The translations under genes and the position numbers were made by a program. A DNA stretch of 64,000 bases from Juglans regia (lineage: Eukaryota; Streptophyta; Magnoliopsida; Fagales; Juglandaceae), in assembly GCF_001411555.2 (NCBI RefSeq), contig NC_049909.1, positions 20,570,623-20,634,622 of the forward strand. The letters run 5' to 3'. The notes below the pieces were generated by a model. The model did not search any database and was not told the DNA's origin. It saw only the letters and a program-made list of their open reading frames with translations. Shown in pieces: positions 35,877-48,518 of this stretch (position 1 is the stretch's first letter; each line of letters starts with the position of its first letter).

Positions 35877-38800
35877 ATGGTGAGGGGGAAAACTCAGATG
35901 AAGCGCATAGAAAATGCAGCAAGCAGGCAAGTAACCTTTTCAAAGAGAAGAAATGGGCTGCTTAAGAAGGCCTTTGAGCTATCTGTTCTATGCGATGCTG
36001 AAGTTGCACTGATAGTTTTCTCTCAAAGTGAAAAGCTCTATGAGTTTTCAAGCTCCGGGTATGTTAAACATACCCTATTTTATTTCCGTTCATCTTCATC
36101 ATTAACGTTCTAAACCCATGGATCTAGAAGTTCATTATGAGCTATTGATGAGCCAAGGCTCTCTACATATCAAATGTGTCTGATGTGTTTGTATTCTTTC
36201 TTTTATCTTTTTGGAGTCAGATGGTACACTAGTGTCTGCTGTTTTTGTTCACTGCAATGGTTTACCTGTTTCAAACAGAAATTTTAGCTAACTCATTCCA
36301 TGGTCCAAGGATATTTCATGATCTTCTTCAGAGATCTTCATGTACTGACGGACCTGAAAAAGATAATTATTTATTATAATTACTTGATGAGAGAGCTACT
36401 AATCAGCTCTGTTAAAAAAACCTTAAGTAAATTAAGCAACCGCAAAATTAGCTCCGTTTTGATTATCAGCTTCGTTTTGGTAACCCTTCAAGAGTCCTTT
36501 ATTTTCCGACGATTCATGAAATCTTCCGCTGTATAAATATAAACACTACCCTTGTACTTAATTACCCACAAAATAAAACACTCCCTTGTCGCGCGTGAAT
36601 TAAGTTATGACGGAACAGGGAAATAGTTTCTTTTTCTGAAGTGGGAGTACTACTTCTGACTTCTGAAAAAGATGTTCTATTCCCTGTTTTCACTATCATG
36701 TATAGTGATTAGCATGTTATCATCCCTTTTATAAATTTTAATTCATCATCTTTGGAATGTATTCGACCACAGCTTTCTGCAACATTCTACGCATATGTTT
36801 AAGTTAATCTTCTGTTGGTGTTCAATGTTCTAGCTTGAATTAATGTTAGCAATTACGTTCTATGTTTTTGTCCAGTTAGGGCCCTTGGGGGGATAAGGGT
36901 CAGCAAAATATCTTAATAATCTGCTTCATTTCGCATAGAGATAACCAAAACTCAGAGAATTAAGCTTCTGTACATACGGAACGATCCCTCTACCATTAAT
37001 TTCTTTCAAACCTCGAGACGTGTAGGAAATCATTAAATTATTACTATGGAACTGTTAATATATAAATAGTAATATTTTGTGAATCATATTGATATGTATT
37101 TAAATATATGAAGCAGGTTGAGAATTTGAGATATGAATTTGAACGTATAAAATAAATTGAGATATGTTTAACTTTTTAATTATGAGAAGTTAAAAAGATA
37201 ACAAATCTCAATAATGACCGATTTGAGATAGGTTAACATGAATTTAACGTCCAAACATAGCCTAAAAAACCATGAATTAACTTCTTACTATTCATATCTC
37301 AAACTACTAGTTCATGATTCTTTTGTCATTGAAATGCACGCTTGACCATAAAGAGAAGATCTAGATTTGCATTTTAATGGGGAACTGATGCAATTGGCTC
37401 CGCTAAAAATCTCTAGAAACTGAGCAAAGATCACATATATACGTCACTATCATGTTACGGTCGATCGTGCATGGAAAGTCCACAGTCTTGCATGGAAACC
37501 TTGAGTCGGACGTACGTTATTTAATGTTGGTGGCCAATCGGTCAAACTAGATGTCTTTGTTGAGTGTGATAGATGTTAGCCGTAGGCATCTCTTTTGAGG
37601 CAGAGTTGCATTTAAATGGGTGGTTGTATAGCTTTAGGTATCACTTTTGCTATCTCATGGAGTCGTACTTGCACGTGCCAAGTCGTGAATTATATATGCT
37701 AGTGGTCAATCGGTCCAACGTCTAGACTTCGTTTATGAGTGTCATAGGAGTTGGTTGTGGGTATCACCAATTAATTTGCTATATATCTCATTAAGAAGTT
37801 ATGTATATTCATGATAAATGTTATTCAAATATATTTATACTATACATCGCATCTATATGATATAGTCTCATTTATAAGATTTAAATTTTAAAATTTATCT
37901 TCTAAATCAAATTATATCAAGTTCATGCGTGGTCATATAAAGACTTTTGAATAGAGTTATTTTATGTATATTTGAGTGTTGTTAAACTTGGAGACTTATT
38001 AAATTAGGAGTTGAAATAAATCTCGATAAAAATTTGCCATTATTGGACTTCTTGAATCTGGGGACAATTTGATCTATTAGTTATGATCTCTACCTTCTCT
38101 TCTTTTATTTTCTCAATCATATATAATTTCGTCAATTCACCCAAAAACAGACCCATCATTTATATATTAATGTTCTCATATCACAAAATCACTCCTATTG
38201 GTGTGAAATTATCATATTTTAATGTTTTTGGCTATCGATCGATCAGAGTGGTTTTAATCACTTCTTGTGTATCGTGATTGGGAAATATGCTTATATGCAC
38301 TTTCATTCTTGATCGAGCCTGCAAATAAGGTAGTACTGCTTGTTTATGAGAAGTAGTACTTATAGTTTATTGTCGACATATTTTCTCATTTAATTTGCTT
38401 CCTTTTTGGGTCTCCGTTGCTAATCAAGCATTCATGCTAAGATGGTGGGAAAAGGAGCATTTATCATCATGTCAAAAGTGCAAATGAGATAATCGGTTTG
38501 ATTCTTTATTAAGAAGTTTAGCTTTCTATTCTAATTACCGTGCATGTAGTTGTTTTGACTTAATCCCTAGCGCATGGCCGTGAATTAATCTTCATGTTTA
38601 AATATTTCATCTCATTTCTAACTTGCTTAACTAAATAAAGTGTTACAGCCACAAAGAAATTTTACAAAAATAAATCTACAAATTGACATGGTTTCATATG
38701 ATACATACGTTAGATTTACTTCACAATAAAAATAATTTTATAGTCTAACATACCATATCAAGCCACGTCAATATAAAGTTAAAAACCGTTTGTTCTTAAG

Positions 38801-39176
38801 ACCAGCTATAATGTACCGGTTCTTAAATTTTAAATCACCACAATTCTAATTTGATCATGGATCACCCTTTGTTGAAGGCAATAATGAAAGGTCTTAATTA
38901 GAAACCATGTGTACCAATGAAAGGTCTTCAAATGCATTTTTTTTTTTTGGTAATCCTTTCTCATGTATTCTAATCTTCTCGTGAACTGAATGTGCTTCAG
39001 TGTAAGCAAGACAATAGAGCGGTATCGGAAGAGAACCAAGGTGGACGATCCAATTTCTATGGGAGTATCATTCCATAACTATGCAGGGAGTATCACCGGC
39101 AAATCTCAAGAAAATTTGCAGGTTTGGGCATTCCATAACCATGGGAGTATCATTTTGCAGCTTTCAACGCATTGGA

Positions 39177-39207
<31 letters not shown>

Positions 39208-40994
39208 ACTTGCCAAATAATATCATTGATCCTATTTTTTTGTCACTGTACATGAACTTCGTCTTTATTCATTGATTCACCCAATTCAGTCTAACAAACT
39301 AGCAAATCTGCCACAGTTTATTAAATTGTGACATGGGAAAGGTTGTAACTTGATGGATTTTTATGCAGATATAGCAACGTTTTACTTTTTTTTTTTCATT
39401 TTTCTTTTTCTAACTTCTTCCTGTTGTCATATGAAGGGTTGCATTTTTTCTCTTGAATTGCAATTTCATGTGCGGATGATGGTTTACGATTAGGAATACT
39501 ATTCTGATGGGTCTCTTAAAAATATGATCCTTTTATATCACTACAAGAAAAATAAATATTTGTGATGGATTATTTACAACAATAATGACTATTTGTAACG
39601 AAAACAGACTACTTTTAACAAGAAATAGTCATTTTCGCAGGAAATTATAACTAACCACAAATTATAAGTAGTTTTTTTGTAGTGTATATACACCATGTAT
39701 CAAAAGAAAGCTTCATTATGCATGCTAATACTTGGGAAGAAAATTAGGTTATTAAATTCTAGTCTTTGGTTGTACATGCAGCAGCATTTGATCAAAGAAG
39801 ATTATGAGAGTGTTAGCTTGGCAAAGAAACTCGAGATTCTTGAAGTATCCAAACGGTAATTAGAGGCTTAATTAGTTTGAGAATTAGCAATAAATAAGTA
39901 ATTTGAATATTGTACTACAATCTACATGCTTATAGTAATTCATTGAAATAATTTGAATATTGTAGAAGACTCGCTGGAGAAGGTTTGGAATTATGTTCAG
40001 TTGATGAGCTGCAAGAGGTAGAGAACCAGTTGCAGAGAAGCCTTTGTAAAATTAGGGCAAGAAAGGTACGTAAACCCAATTGATCTAAAAATATCATGAT
40101 GAACAATATTATATATTAACTCCAGGTTAATTAGTATTTTTTTTTTATATATAAATTTTGCTACTTACAATCCGATTTTATTATAGAATTCACTACAGTT
40201 ATCTAAAATAAAAGAAATAAAACTATAAATACGTTTTTACGCGAGATGCCACATCAGCTATTTGTATACAATAAATGGTATGATATTAGGTTTGTCAATA
40301 AGTGATGTGTTTATACACCGACTTATAAGTAGCTGAGTACAATTATATTACTCCCTCAAATTAATGGGATATATATATATATATATATATATATAGCTGA
40401 GGACATTAATTTTAATTAAATAGTAACAGTACTGTAACGCAATTGATATGATCTTGGCTGTGTACTCAGAATCAATTATTTACGGAGCAGGTGGAGCAGC
40501 TCAGGAAAGAGGTAAAGGCATAAAACTAGTGTTTCATGTGTTCTGTATATAATTCCGGTAATAGCTGATAATGCAAGCATGCATGCATGTTGTTTGTTTG
40601 TGTAATTTCCTTTTATTGATCAGGAGAGATGCCGACGGGAAGAGAATGCAAAGTTACGTCAGAAGGTAATAATTATTAATTTTTCTCCTCCTATATATAT
40701 TATGGGCAATATTCTGAGACATTGTACTTGAATTAATTACACATGAAAAATGACCCTTTCTCTATGATTAAAATTGTAATTAATTAATTAATTTTTTTAT
40801 TAACCTCGAGTGTTTGAGAATAAAATCTCCACTAATGACGAAATCTAACATTATTTATTAATGATGGTATGCAGTGTGGGATGCAGCCTGCAGTAGTACA
40901 TGACCCAAACCACCAGTCAAGCAATCAGCAAGTTCTCCGCTCAAGTAGTTTGGACGTGGAAACGGATTTGTTCATAGGACCCCCCAAAAGATAA
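35877..40994 (+). CDS. MIKC MADS-box factor, TM3/SOC1 clade (AGL14/19-type)
   Basis: A type II MADS-domain transcription factor of the flowering/root SOC1-AGL14-AGL19-AGL42 group. Exons: 35877-36058 (182 nt, the usual MADS exon), 39001-39121, 39782-39855, 39966-40065, 40470-40511, 40624-40665, 40875-40994. Introns are GT..AG, phases agree and the product is 226 aa. The MADS domain spans residues 1-60 ([39 protein letters not shown]). Then come the I region, and the K domain about residues 102-175 ([20 protein letters not shown]), and a C-terminal [13 protein letters not shown], the clade's terminal motif. Exon 3 could instead start at 39785, which removes one Gln. Position beside SGR and CCS52A favours AGL14/AGL19 orthology. 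Intron 1 is 2.9 kb, and the I region has about 14 extra residues. Confidence 0.93.
36059..39000 (+). other. MADS gene intron 1 (2.9 kb)
   Basis: A large first intron is typical of this clade and often holds regulatory elements. It contains an imperfect direct repeat at about 37528-37590 and 37701-37767. Near 37030-37270 lies a repeat ending 'gtccaaacatagcctaaa' that resembles a decayed MITE. I did not identify an additional exon. Confidence 0.6.
37528..37767 (+). repeat. Imperfect direct repeat in MADS intron 1
   Basis: Two copies about 173 bp apart share 'ggtggccaatcggtcaaact...gagtgtgatag.tgtt' and 'agtggtcaatcggtccaac...gagtgtcatagg.gtt', each followed by 'gtaggcatc/gtgggtatc'. They look like an old tandem duplication. 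Confidence 0.55.
39539..39684 (+). mobile_element. CACTA (En/Spm) MITE in MADS intron 2
   Basis: A 146-bp element beginning CACTACAAGAAAAATA and ending TTTTTTTGTAGTG, the classic CACTA inverted ends. It is flanked by the 3-bp direct repeat TAT (39536-39538 and 39685-39687). The interior, with 'atttgtgatgg' and 'aatttgtgg'-type subterminal motifs, is non-coding. It lies entirely in intron 2 (39122-39781) and should be spliced out. Confidence 0.92.
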
Positions 40995-42126
40995 TTAAAA
41001 AAAAAAGGTGGTCACTACCCATATATATATATATATATATTCTCTTCAAGAGATAGAACAATTAAAGGCGTTATGATCTGTGATTATAATTAAATGTGTT
41101 AATTAACGTCGGACAAAAGGAGTTTAAGTACCATATAACAATAATAATTAAGTGTTGCTTGTTTAGTTGTGCAAGAGTGTATGTATATATGAAATGACCA
41201 AACCTGTATATGCATGTATCTCTTTCGGATCCCCACCACAAAGTTCAAACAGGCCGGCTACTATTTTACTTTTGTCCATATCCTTGAATTAAAATTATGA
41301 TTCAGGGTACCTTCATACCTACAGTGGGGACTATTAAAAGGATGCAAAATAATACATCATTTATTATCATCCTTCCTCAGTCACCTGTCACCCTATCAAC
41401 ATTAATATCTATATTATACATGATTTATTTTTTTATTTTTTTCTCTTATCGAATATGTTATGTTGTATATAGATGATGAGTAGATCAAGAGTTCATCTTA
41501 AAAATGCTACGGCCATAAACAAATTTCGTAAAAACAAATTTAGATTAACATGATTTTATATAATATATTAGATTTATTTTTTTATAAAAATAACTTTATA
41601 ATTTATATAATTTATTTATATTTAAAATATTTCTAATTTTAACTTTATTTCTCTCAAATCCAGTTCGAATATTGTGGACAGACAACAAGCTGAGAAAAAA
41701 AAAAACATGTATTTGATAAATAAAAACCTGGAAAATATCGATACGCTTTTTTTATTTTTTATATTTTAATTAAGAGAACCTCATAGAATGACCGTAAGCT
41801 GTTGAGTGGTGGTTGATCAAGTTTGGGCTTTTAGGCAGTTGAGTTTACTACTCATACACGTCACATTTTATTTTATTTTTTTAAATCTATTCCTAGAAGG
41901 ATCCAAAATCTTCCGAGCTTTTAGAGACGCTGATCTAACAAGCAAAGCATAAACCCAAAGCTAAGGATTCGAAAAGCACAAGCAACCCAAAAGCAAAAGC
42001 CTGGGGACTGAGATCGTTCAGAGTTCGTAGAGATAATTAGTACTGTCAATATTTGGGTGTCCTCAAAGATTGGAGCTGCTACATAGACTGGTCTAAGCCG
42101 GTCTCATTCATACTCAGTCGAGAAAG
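40995..42126. other. Gap between MADS gene and SGR
   Basis: The region begins with the MADS 3' UTR and includes a (TA)n run near 41020-41040. AT-rich DNA follows and then the SGR promoter and 5' UTR, which become less AT-rich from about 41900. No gene is seen and no clear TATA box could be chosen. Confidence 0.55.
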
Positions 42127-43594
42127 ATGGCTGCTTTGACTGCCCTTCCTCCTCTTTCATCAAAGCTAAAACAGCCTTCTCTCTTTGAGCAACAAATCTC
42201 TGTTCTTCCTTATGGAAAGCGAACCAAGAAGAAGAACCTGTCTATTGTTCCTGTAATAATCCTTTTCCTTCTTCTTTTTTCGTTTTAACTTTTTTTGGTA
42301 TTTTTGGGAGTTTTTTAACAGAAAATAAAAGGGGTTCTACTAGTTTTGATCGGGAATCTGTATCATTAGTTATTTTGGGTTTGATTGGCTCAGGTAGCAA
42401 GATTGTTTGGACCGGCGATCTTTGAAGCTTCGAAGCTGAAGGTACTGTTCTTGGGAGTGGATGAAAGAAAGCACCCGGGGAACCTTCCAAGGACCTATAC
42501 GCTTACGCATAGTGATATAACTTCTAAGCTCACTTTGGCCATCTCGCAGACAATAAACAACTGTCAAGTAATCCTGATCTCTAATCTCTGACACGGTGAC
42601 AACCATGCATACATTCATACATACATGTTCCCTTTTCATCGTTTGTGTATAAATCTTGTAGTGTTATTGTTATTACGGTTTGGATCACACTCTCGGTCAA
42701 TAGTGGTGGGTAAGGAACGTAAGGAAACAGGGTCATCTAGTCACGACTCACGAGAGTGAGTGAAAGAGATCATGGGCAGGGAATTGTGAATCTGTTGTTT
42801 AAAACAAAGTTTGGGAAAGGAGTATAAAATTCTGCAAGAAGAAAAAAAAAAAAAAAAAAACAGAGGAAAGCAGGGGATTACAGAGAGTAAATAGAATTAA
42901 GAAATTGTTGCTAACATGTTCTTTTACATTTATTTATCGTGAAATAATGTCTCAGAAACTAAAAACTGGGGTAATTCCGATTTAGAATTTCAGTTGCAAG
43001 GGTGGTACAACAGATTACAAAGAGATGAAGTGGTGGCAGAGTGGAAGAAAGTGAAGGGAAATATGTCTCTTCATGTTCACTGTCATATAAGTGGAGGTCA
43101 TTTTCTCTTGGATTTGTGTGCTAGGCTTAGGTACTTCATCTTCAGCAAAGAACTCCCTGTGGTAAAGTTCTTGTCAAGACCTTTAACCATGAACTAATAA
43201 GCTCTTCTAATTTTGTTAAATCAATGTCTTAATGCAAGATTTGCATGAACAGGTTCTGAAGGCCTTTTTCTATGGAGACGGTAATTTGTTCAAGCAGTAC
43301 CCGGAATTGCAGGAGTCTTTGGTTTGGGTTTACTTTCACTCAAACGTTTCAGAATTCAACAAGGTGGAATGCTGGGGCCCGATCAAGGAGGCTGAAGCAC
43401 CAACCTGTGGCGTGCACAAGGACAAGATGCAGGCAACCCCACCAAGCAACAAGAGCTTGCCCCAACCATGCCAAGAAAATTGCGAATGTTGCTTTCCACC
43501 AATGAGCTTGCTCACATGCTCAGAAGAACCACCACGAATGAGTGAGAGTGAAAATGAAAATAGTTTTGGGACCCAACATAGCCGTGAGCGGTAG
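42127..43594 (+). CDS. SGR: STAY-GREEN protein (magnesium dechelatase)
   Basis: A chloroplast protein that removes Mg from chlorophyll a to start chlorophyll breakdown in senescence, acting with other catabolic enzymes at the light-harvesting complex. Exons 42127-42252, 42394-42567, 42994-43161 and 43253-43594 give 269 aa (Arabidopsis SGR1 is about 268). The first ~45 residues, rich in Ser, Lys and Leu, are a likely transit peptide. The conserved core runs from ARLFGPAIFEASKLKVLFLG through YTLTHSDITSKLTLAIS and HCHISGGHFLLDL to VWVYFHSNVSEFNKVECWGP. The C-terminal cysteine-rich motif PCQENCECCFPP marks the SGR1/NYE1 type rather than SGR-LIKE. It lies about 6 kb from convergent CCS52A; the same pair is adjacent in Arabidopsis. 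Confidence 0.97.
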
Positions 43595-45880
43595 ACCCAA
43601 CAAATCTAAAGATGATCTGTCCCTTTTCTCGTTCATTAATGTTTGTCGCAACACATTGAAAATATACGCTCTAATGTAAATACACGCCTACCTCTTTAAA
43701 ATTGAGTAGCAGGGTTGTAATCGGTTGGGTCTGTCTTGGACATATTGTTGACTTAAATCAGTCTAAATCGGTTTTGGAATGCTGAGAATTGAAACCGACG
43801 GGTTCATCTATAGAACCGGTGTTAGAAAGTACAGTGAAAAAATACCTTAAGTTTAGTTTATAAAATTGCTTCAATAGTTTTTTCAGATTGATAAATTTTA
43901 AGCGTTTTTTTTTTATGGTGAAGTGTATTACGTAATATAAAATTAGAATAATATTTAATAAATTTATAATTTAAATATCTTATTAAAAGAGAACAAAAGA
44001 TTAAATTTTTGTATATTTCAAGTAATTTCAAAAACTAATTAAAGAGGACTATTTATAATTTACCTACATACGGCTGGCCTTAAAGGCCAGCCTTCAATTG
44101 TCAAATTAAATGGCAGTACGTTATTAGCTTTAAGCCATGTATTACAAGTAAATAAAGCCATGCATTACAATGCAATGAAGGAGGGTTAAAGGAGGGTCAG
44201 CCCCACGTGGGCCCCTTCCATAGTATATTAGTTTAATTAAAACATGCACTTAATAATGCATAGAAAAACCTATTAAAAATTGCATAATAACATTCCTACG
44301 GGCAAAAACTGAAAGCCTAAAACGTGCATATAAAAAACAATTAGCCAACATAAACAAAATCTTAAAAAATATACTAAAATAATTGCAAATGCTTCCACCA
44401 AAGTGTAAAAATGTAAGTCACTTCAAAATGTTTAAAAACGTACTTATAATATATATATATATATATTATACTTATACCATATTATAAGTATGTAACTTAA
44501 TATGTAAAGATAAAGAATAGTATGTTAATAAATTAATATTAATAATCATATTTAAGAGTACATTTATGTCAATAAAATATAAATAATAAGATTAAAATTT
44601 TATGTTATATTAATTTTATAATATGTATAATATATATAGCATATAATATATAACATAATACATATATATATAGTTCGGTTCCATTCGGTTGATTTTTTCT
44701 TTCAACCTTAATGAGAAGGGTAGGGCTGTAAAATGTAATAATCTTATAATTCAATATCATGTTTATATATTAGTTGCAGAAACTTCATTAAATTTAATAA
44801 TTTTTTTTATTTTATAATTTGATATTTTTAATGATTTAATTCATCAAAAAATAAATAAAAGAGTACAAGCAAAACTTGAATAATAACTTGACTTGGCTTG
44901 AGCTCGTTAAAGAGCACGGGCAAAGATCAATAAATAACTCAATTTGGCTTGAACTCATGTTTGATTAACTCGAGCTCGGCTAGTCTCGGCTCGCTTCGTT
45001 ATTTGAGTCCAGCTCAACTCAATAATCTAAAAGATAGACTCGATTCGAATTGATTATAGCCCTAGAGTGGCGTTACAAATAACGGACGGAGTTATAGTTA
45101 AGAAAAAAGGATTGCTCATGTTTTCTTTTTTTCCTTTTTTATAAGTAAGATGTTTTATTTATAAATATTACGAAATTGTGGATTTTTACCATTGTGAAAC
45201 ACGGTAGAGAGGTGGCAAATAAAAAGGAGTGTTTCCTATCCATGAAGAGGATGCGGTCCATTTTGCCAAGTCATGCACTGCAGATTTCACACTACCCAGA
45301 ACTTGAGAGATGTTTCAATCAGGGTTTGCTTTCAGAATGGCTGAGATTGTGTTGATGATGGGAATGATTTTTCATCTTGACTCTGTAGAGGGCTTACAAA
45401 ATGCCTTATGAATGTTTTGCGAGTCTCCTTCAAATATGATCTGTCTAAACTTTTTGTTTTGCCCTTCAGAAGCCACAAGGACTTGTTAGTTCAAAAATTT
45501 TAAACGTGACTCGAATGTGAGCAATCTTTTTTTTTTCCTCCATATGAATTTGTCCATTTACTCATCATTTTTCTCGGTGAACCTCACTAGCTTATGATTT
45601 TAGGACTTTGACTTTGGTGTCTGATGTAATAATCCAGTGCGATTTGTTTATCCTTTTGAGGGGCAGTGGTCCTGTAGGCATATGATGCATTCTTTTCAAG
45701 TTAAAGAGCATGAGCAAAAATCAATAAATAACTCGACTCGACTTGATCTCATGTTTGATTAACTTGAGCTTGGCTCATCTCGGTAAGCTCCTAGCTCCAG
45801 CCTTAGCTCAAGTTATTTGAGTCCAGCTCGATTCAGTAATCCAAAAGATCAACTCAATTCAGATTGATTACAACCTTGGC
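43595..45880. other. AT-rich gap with dispersed repeats after SGR
   Basis: Non-coding. It contains a 21-base perfect palindrome at 44072-44092, long AT-rich stretches (44400-44660) and GAGCTCGGCTCG-type repeat sequence at about 44870-45065 and 45700-45885. The interval 45250-45640 may be degenerate retroelement sequence, but I could not place it in a domain. Confidence 0.5.
44072..44092. other. Perfect 10-bp-stem palindrome
   Basis: GGCTGGCCTT and AAGGCCAGCC are separated by a single A. It stands out as GC-rich inside an AT-rich gap. Whether it is a functional site or a relic of a foldback element cannot be told. Confidence 0.6.
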
Positions 45881-45885
45881 TTTGT
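44870..45885. repeat. Pair of ~190-bp direct repeats
   Basis: The blocks at 44870-45065 and 45700-45885 share, in order, 'gttaaagagca.g.gcaaa.atcaataaataactc', 'tcatgtttgattaact.gagct', 'gttatttgagtccagctc', and a final 'gattgatta'. They are diverged copies of one dispersed repeat, either tandemly duplicated or inserted twice. Confidence 0.7.
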
Positions 45886-45889
45886 CCAG

Positions 45890-47765
45890 GCTTGAAGACG
45901 GAGCCAGGCTCCCGACATCCCCGCTAAAAGAGGAGGGGCTAGCAACTGCAAGTTGCCAAGAAAAGTTCGGGAGCGACCCCTCAACTCTAGATGCAGGGGC
46001 CAGAGGCGATTGGAGATGGAGGCCCTAAATCATCATCATCACTTAAGTCAACGAAAATGAGAGGATCCAGGGAACCTCCCGCAGGACCAGCCATACTTGG
46101 CCCCTCGGAAGAAGGGGGAGCGGCATAGGTGAGGGGGGGAGGCGGACCCGGCGATACCCTCTGGGTTTTCGACCTCGGAGGGAGGGGGGGGGGGGAACGT
46201 CCTCATGTTCCACCCCCACTTCTCTTTCCCCCTCATCTTCTTGGTCATCTTCTTCCTTTTCGACATCATCTTGGATGTAGAAGTTGGGATGTCTCACTTC
46301 TTTTTCCTCCCCTCTTCTTTCTTCCTCCTCGCTCGCAGCCTTGGAGGGACTTCGCTCCTTTTTCGGGGTTCGGCTTAGGGACTATGCTCCCATTCTAAGC
46401 GACCAACTTCTGTGAATGGCTCGGAAGCGTCACGAGCCACCGCCACACGCCCCCAAGAGCATATTCAAAGGTTGTGAACAGCTCGGATTTGCTGGGTCTG
46501 CGAGGATGGGGTGCACAAAGGAGCTGAAAAAAGTGCGCCTGGAGGTTGCACTCATCCAGTTCTTCCTCTAAAGGTAGTAAGGGGTCGAGGAGAGATGCAG
46601 AAGGAGCAGGTTGGGGACACGTCATAGTGGAAGGCCCGGTAGATGAATGTGAACTTTCCGGAAATGACGTGGTTCCCCACGTCGGAGGAACCCGAATCCC
46701 TGGGCGCGTGGGTTCTTGCCACCCCTGCTTGTGGGTGTCCTGACCCTGGGAGGCCCCGGCACGGCTTCCTGATTCCCCAGCACGACCGCGGGAAAAAGAA
46801 GAACCCCCGACCTCACCGCTTTGCTTCTCCTGGGGCGAATCATGACGTAGCTTTGATCGTTTTGCCCGACGACTGGAGGAACTCAATGAGCACTTCCGGG
46901 CCCAAGGAGAGAGGATACCACCCAAGAAATTTCTCCGATAGCATACGAGCGATTTGGCGTGGATAAGTAATTGTGGATGTTCTCGTTTGAGAGGACCAGA
47001 TCGGTCTACGATTCGTTAGGATGGGCTCGCACCCAAGCTGTCACCAACTCCAAGCGAGCCTCTTCCCTTCGATTGAGGGTAAGTTTCATGCTCTTCGCAG
47101 AAGTGGGGAATCCCCTTGTGGGCGGCCTCCCCCTTGAGGTACTCCCAATTTGAGCCCAACACGAAGAAAATTTTTTGGGACCACTCCTTTATGCTTGAGT
47201 GGCACATCTTGAGCGAGGTGATCTTCCGGCTCGGAGATTGAGCTTGGAAACTACATATGCTTCCCGACTGGTAGTTGAGGCGGTATATGTACAAGAACTC
47301 CTGAGCCGTCAGATTATGGTATTCTTCAGGGGTCTAAAGAGAGAATGAGAGAAATGGCAGGAATACAATGGATGGAAGGAGGAAATGGGTGAAGAAGAAA
47401 GGGAAGTGAGCTTTCATATAGTGGATGAAGGATGGAGAGTGCACAGGAAACGAAGCGACTCTGACAGCAGCAACGTCAGCAAGCGCCACGCGACACACCG
47501 AATCTGAAGCGACGATAGGAATGGCAGCCGTTGTGTCAAGAGAGTGGGGGGCATGGACCAATGAGGTCCCCGGACACGAAGGAAAGGGCAGTCAGCACAT
47601 CCAATCGATTTTCGGGAGACGGGACGACCTTGGGAGAGGAAGAGAGATGCCCATTGAATGGGTGGATGACCTCGGGAACTTGAAGCGATGGAAGCCAAAC
47701 GGGTGGCACCATGATTAAGGGTGCTATGAATTCCCACCACGTGCTCATGATAGGAATTCGCGGGG
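45890..47765 (-). mobile_element. Degenerate retrotransposon antisense ORF region (gypsy type)
   Basis: This GC-rich block has decayed minus-strand frames at 47294-47016, 46925-46395 and 46297-46043. The first resembles the plant 'putative gypsy type transposon' domain (Transposase_28): it has TAQEFLYIYRL, a FQAQSP core, and then FFVLGSNWEY. The later frames are Ser/Arg/Pro-rich and acidic low-complexity sequence, as in the C-terminal part of such proteins. The frames are broken, so it is a relic. Because an LTR-like sequence on the opposite strand follows, this may be the antisense ORF found near the 3' LTR of Tat-lineage elements. Confidence 0.6.
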
Positions 47766-47767
47766 TA

Positions 47768-48518
47768 CTGTGAGGGAGGGCCCCATCCCAAAAGGGCCCA
47801 AGCCCAAGGAGGTCAAGTTACAGAACCCTAGACCCTTAGACGAAACCCTGTCGTGGGATAAGAGCCCGGGCCAAAGGACCGCGTGCTGAGGCCATAATCG
47901 CAAACCTACCCGGAAAGGCCTTTCGGCACCAAGGAGAGCGTCTCGAGACTCAGCAGCCTACCGAACTCTACCGTATGGCACCGTGTAGGACGCCCTATTG
48001 TACGTTGACGGTTGGACATGCCCAATCGTGGCCTCATCAGACTCAAGGCACGTCGCATTCAATGCATGTGTCAGAAGGCCCAGCACGCACCGACGTGCCA
48101 CCAGAGTACGCAGGCAGTAGGAAGGCTCGGTTACGACCTGACACCCAACCCTGGCAGAAAGATGGCAGCATGTCTGACCAAATACGACTTGACACGCCAC
48201 GATCTCCCTCGGCCGCCTAAGCTGCGGACTGACATACTATTGCAGTTGGAGAGGAGTGGTAGCAGGTCTGACTCGGGTATGACTCAACAGTAGAGCCTGA
48301 ATCAGGTATAAATAGCAGCCATTCCTTATACGGGAAGGCTCTCTCGAAACCCTTTACTATTCTCTCTAATATTTTGAGCTTTTCTCGTCACTAGAGGATT
48401 ATTCACTGACTTTGGTATCCGAGTGACTCCGGATGTCACTGGAGCCTTTTCTCCCTCTTAGTTACAGGTGGCGTGATCTTGGTTATCGCAATACTACTTG
48501 GACTGCGAAACAAGACAT
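47768..48518 (+). mobile_element. Probable LTR of a Ty3/gypsy element
   Basis: A GC-rich block starting near TGTGAGGGAGGGCC contains 'ggtataaatagcagcc' near 48305 as a TATA-type promoter. A CT-rich leader follows, and then 'tcactgactttggtatccgagtgactcc', a phrase typical of the R/U5 part of plant gypsy LTRs. It ends near 'aagacatca'. Orientation is plus, opposite to the ORF relic on its left. No second copy lies in the window, so the exact ends are uncertain. Confidence 0.5.

Noticed and set aside
47975..48293. Frames inside the LTR-like block
   Set aside because: The GC-rich non-coding LTR gives long frames by chance on both strands.
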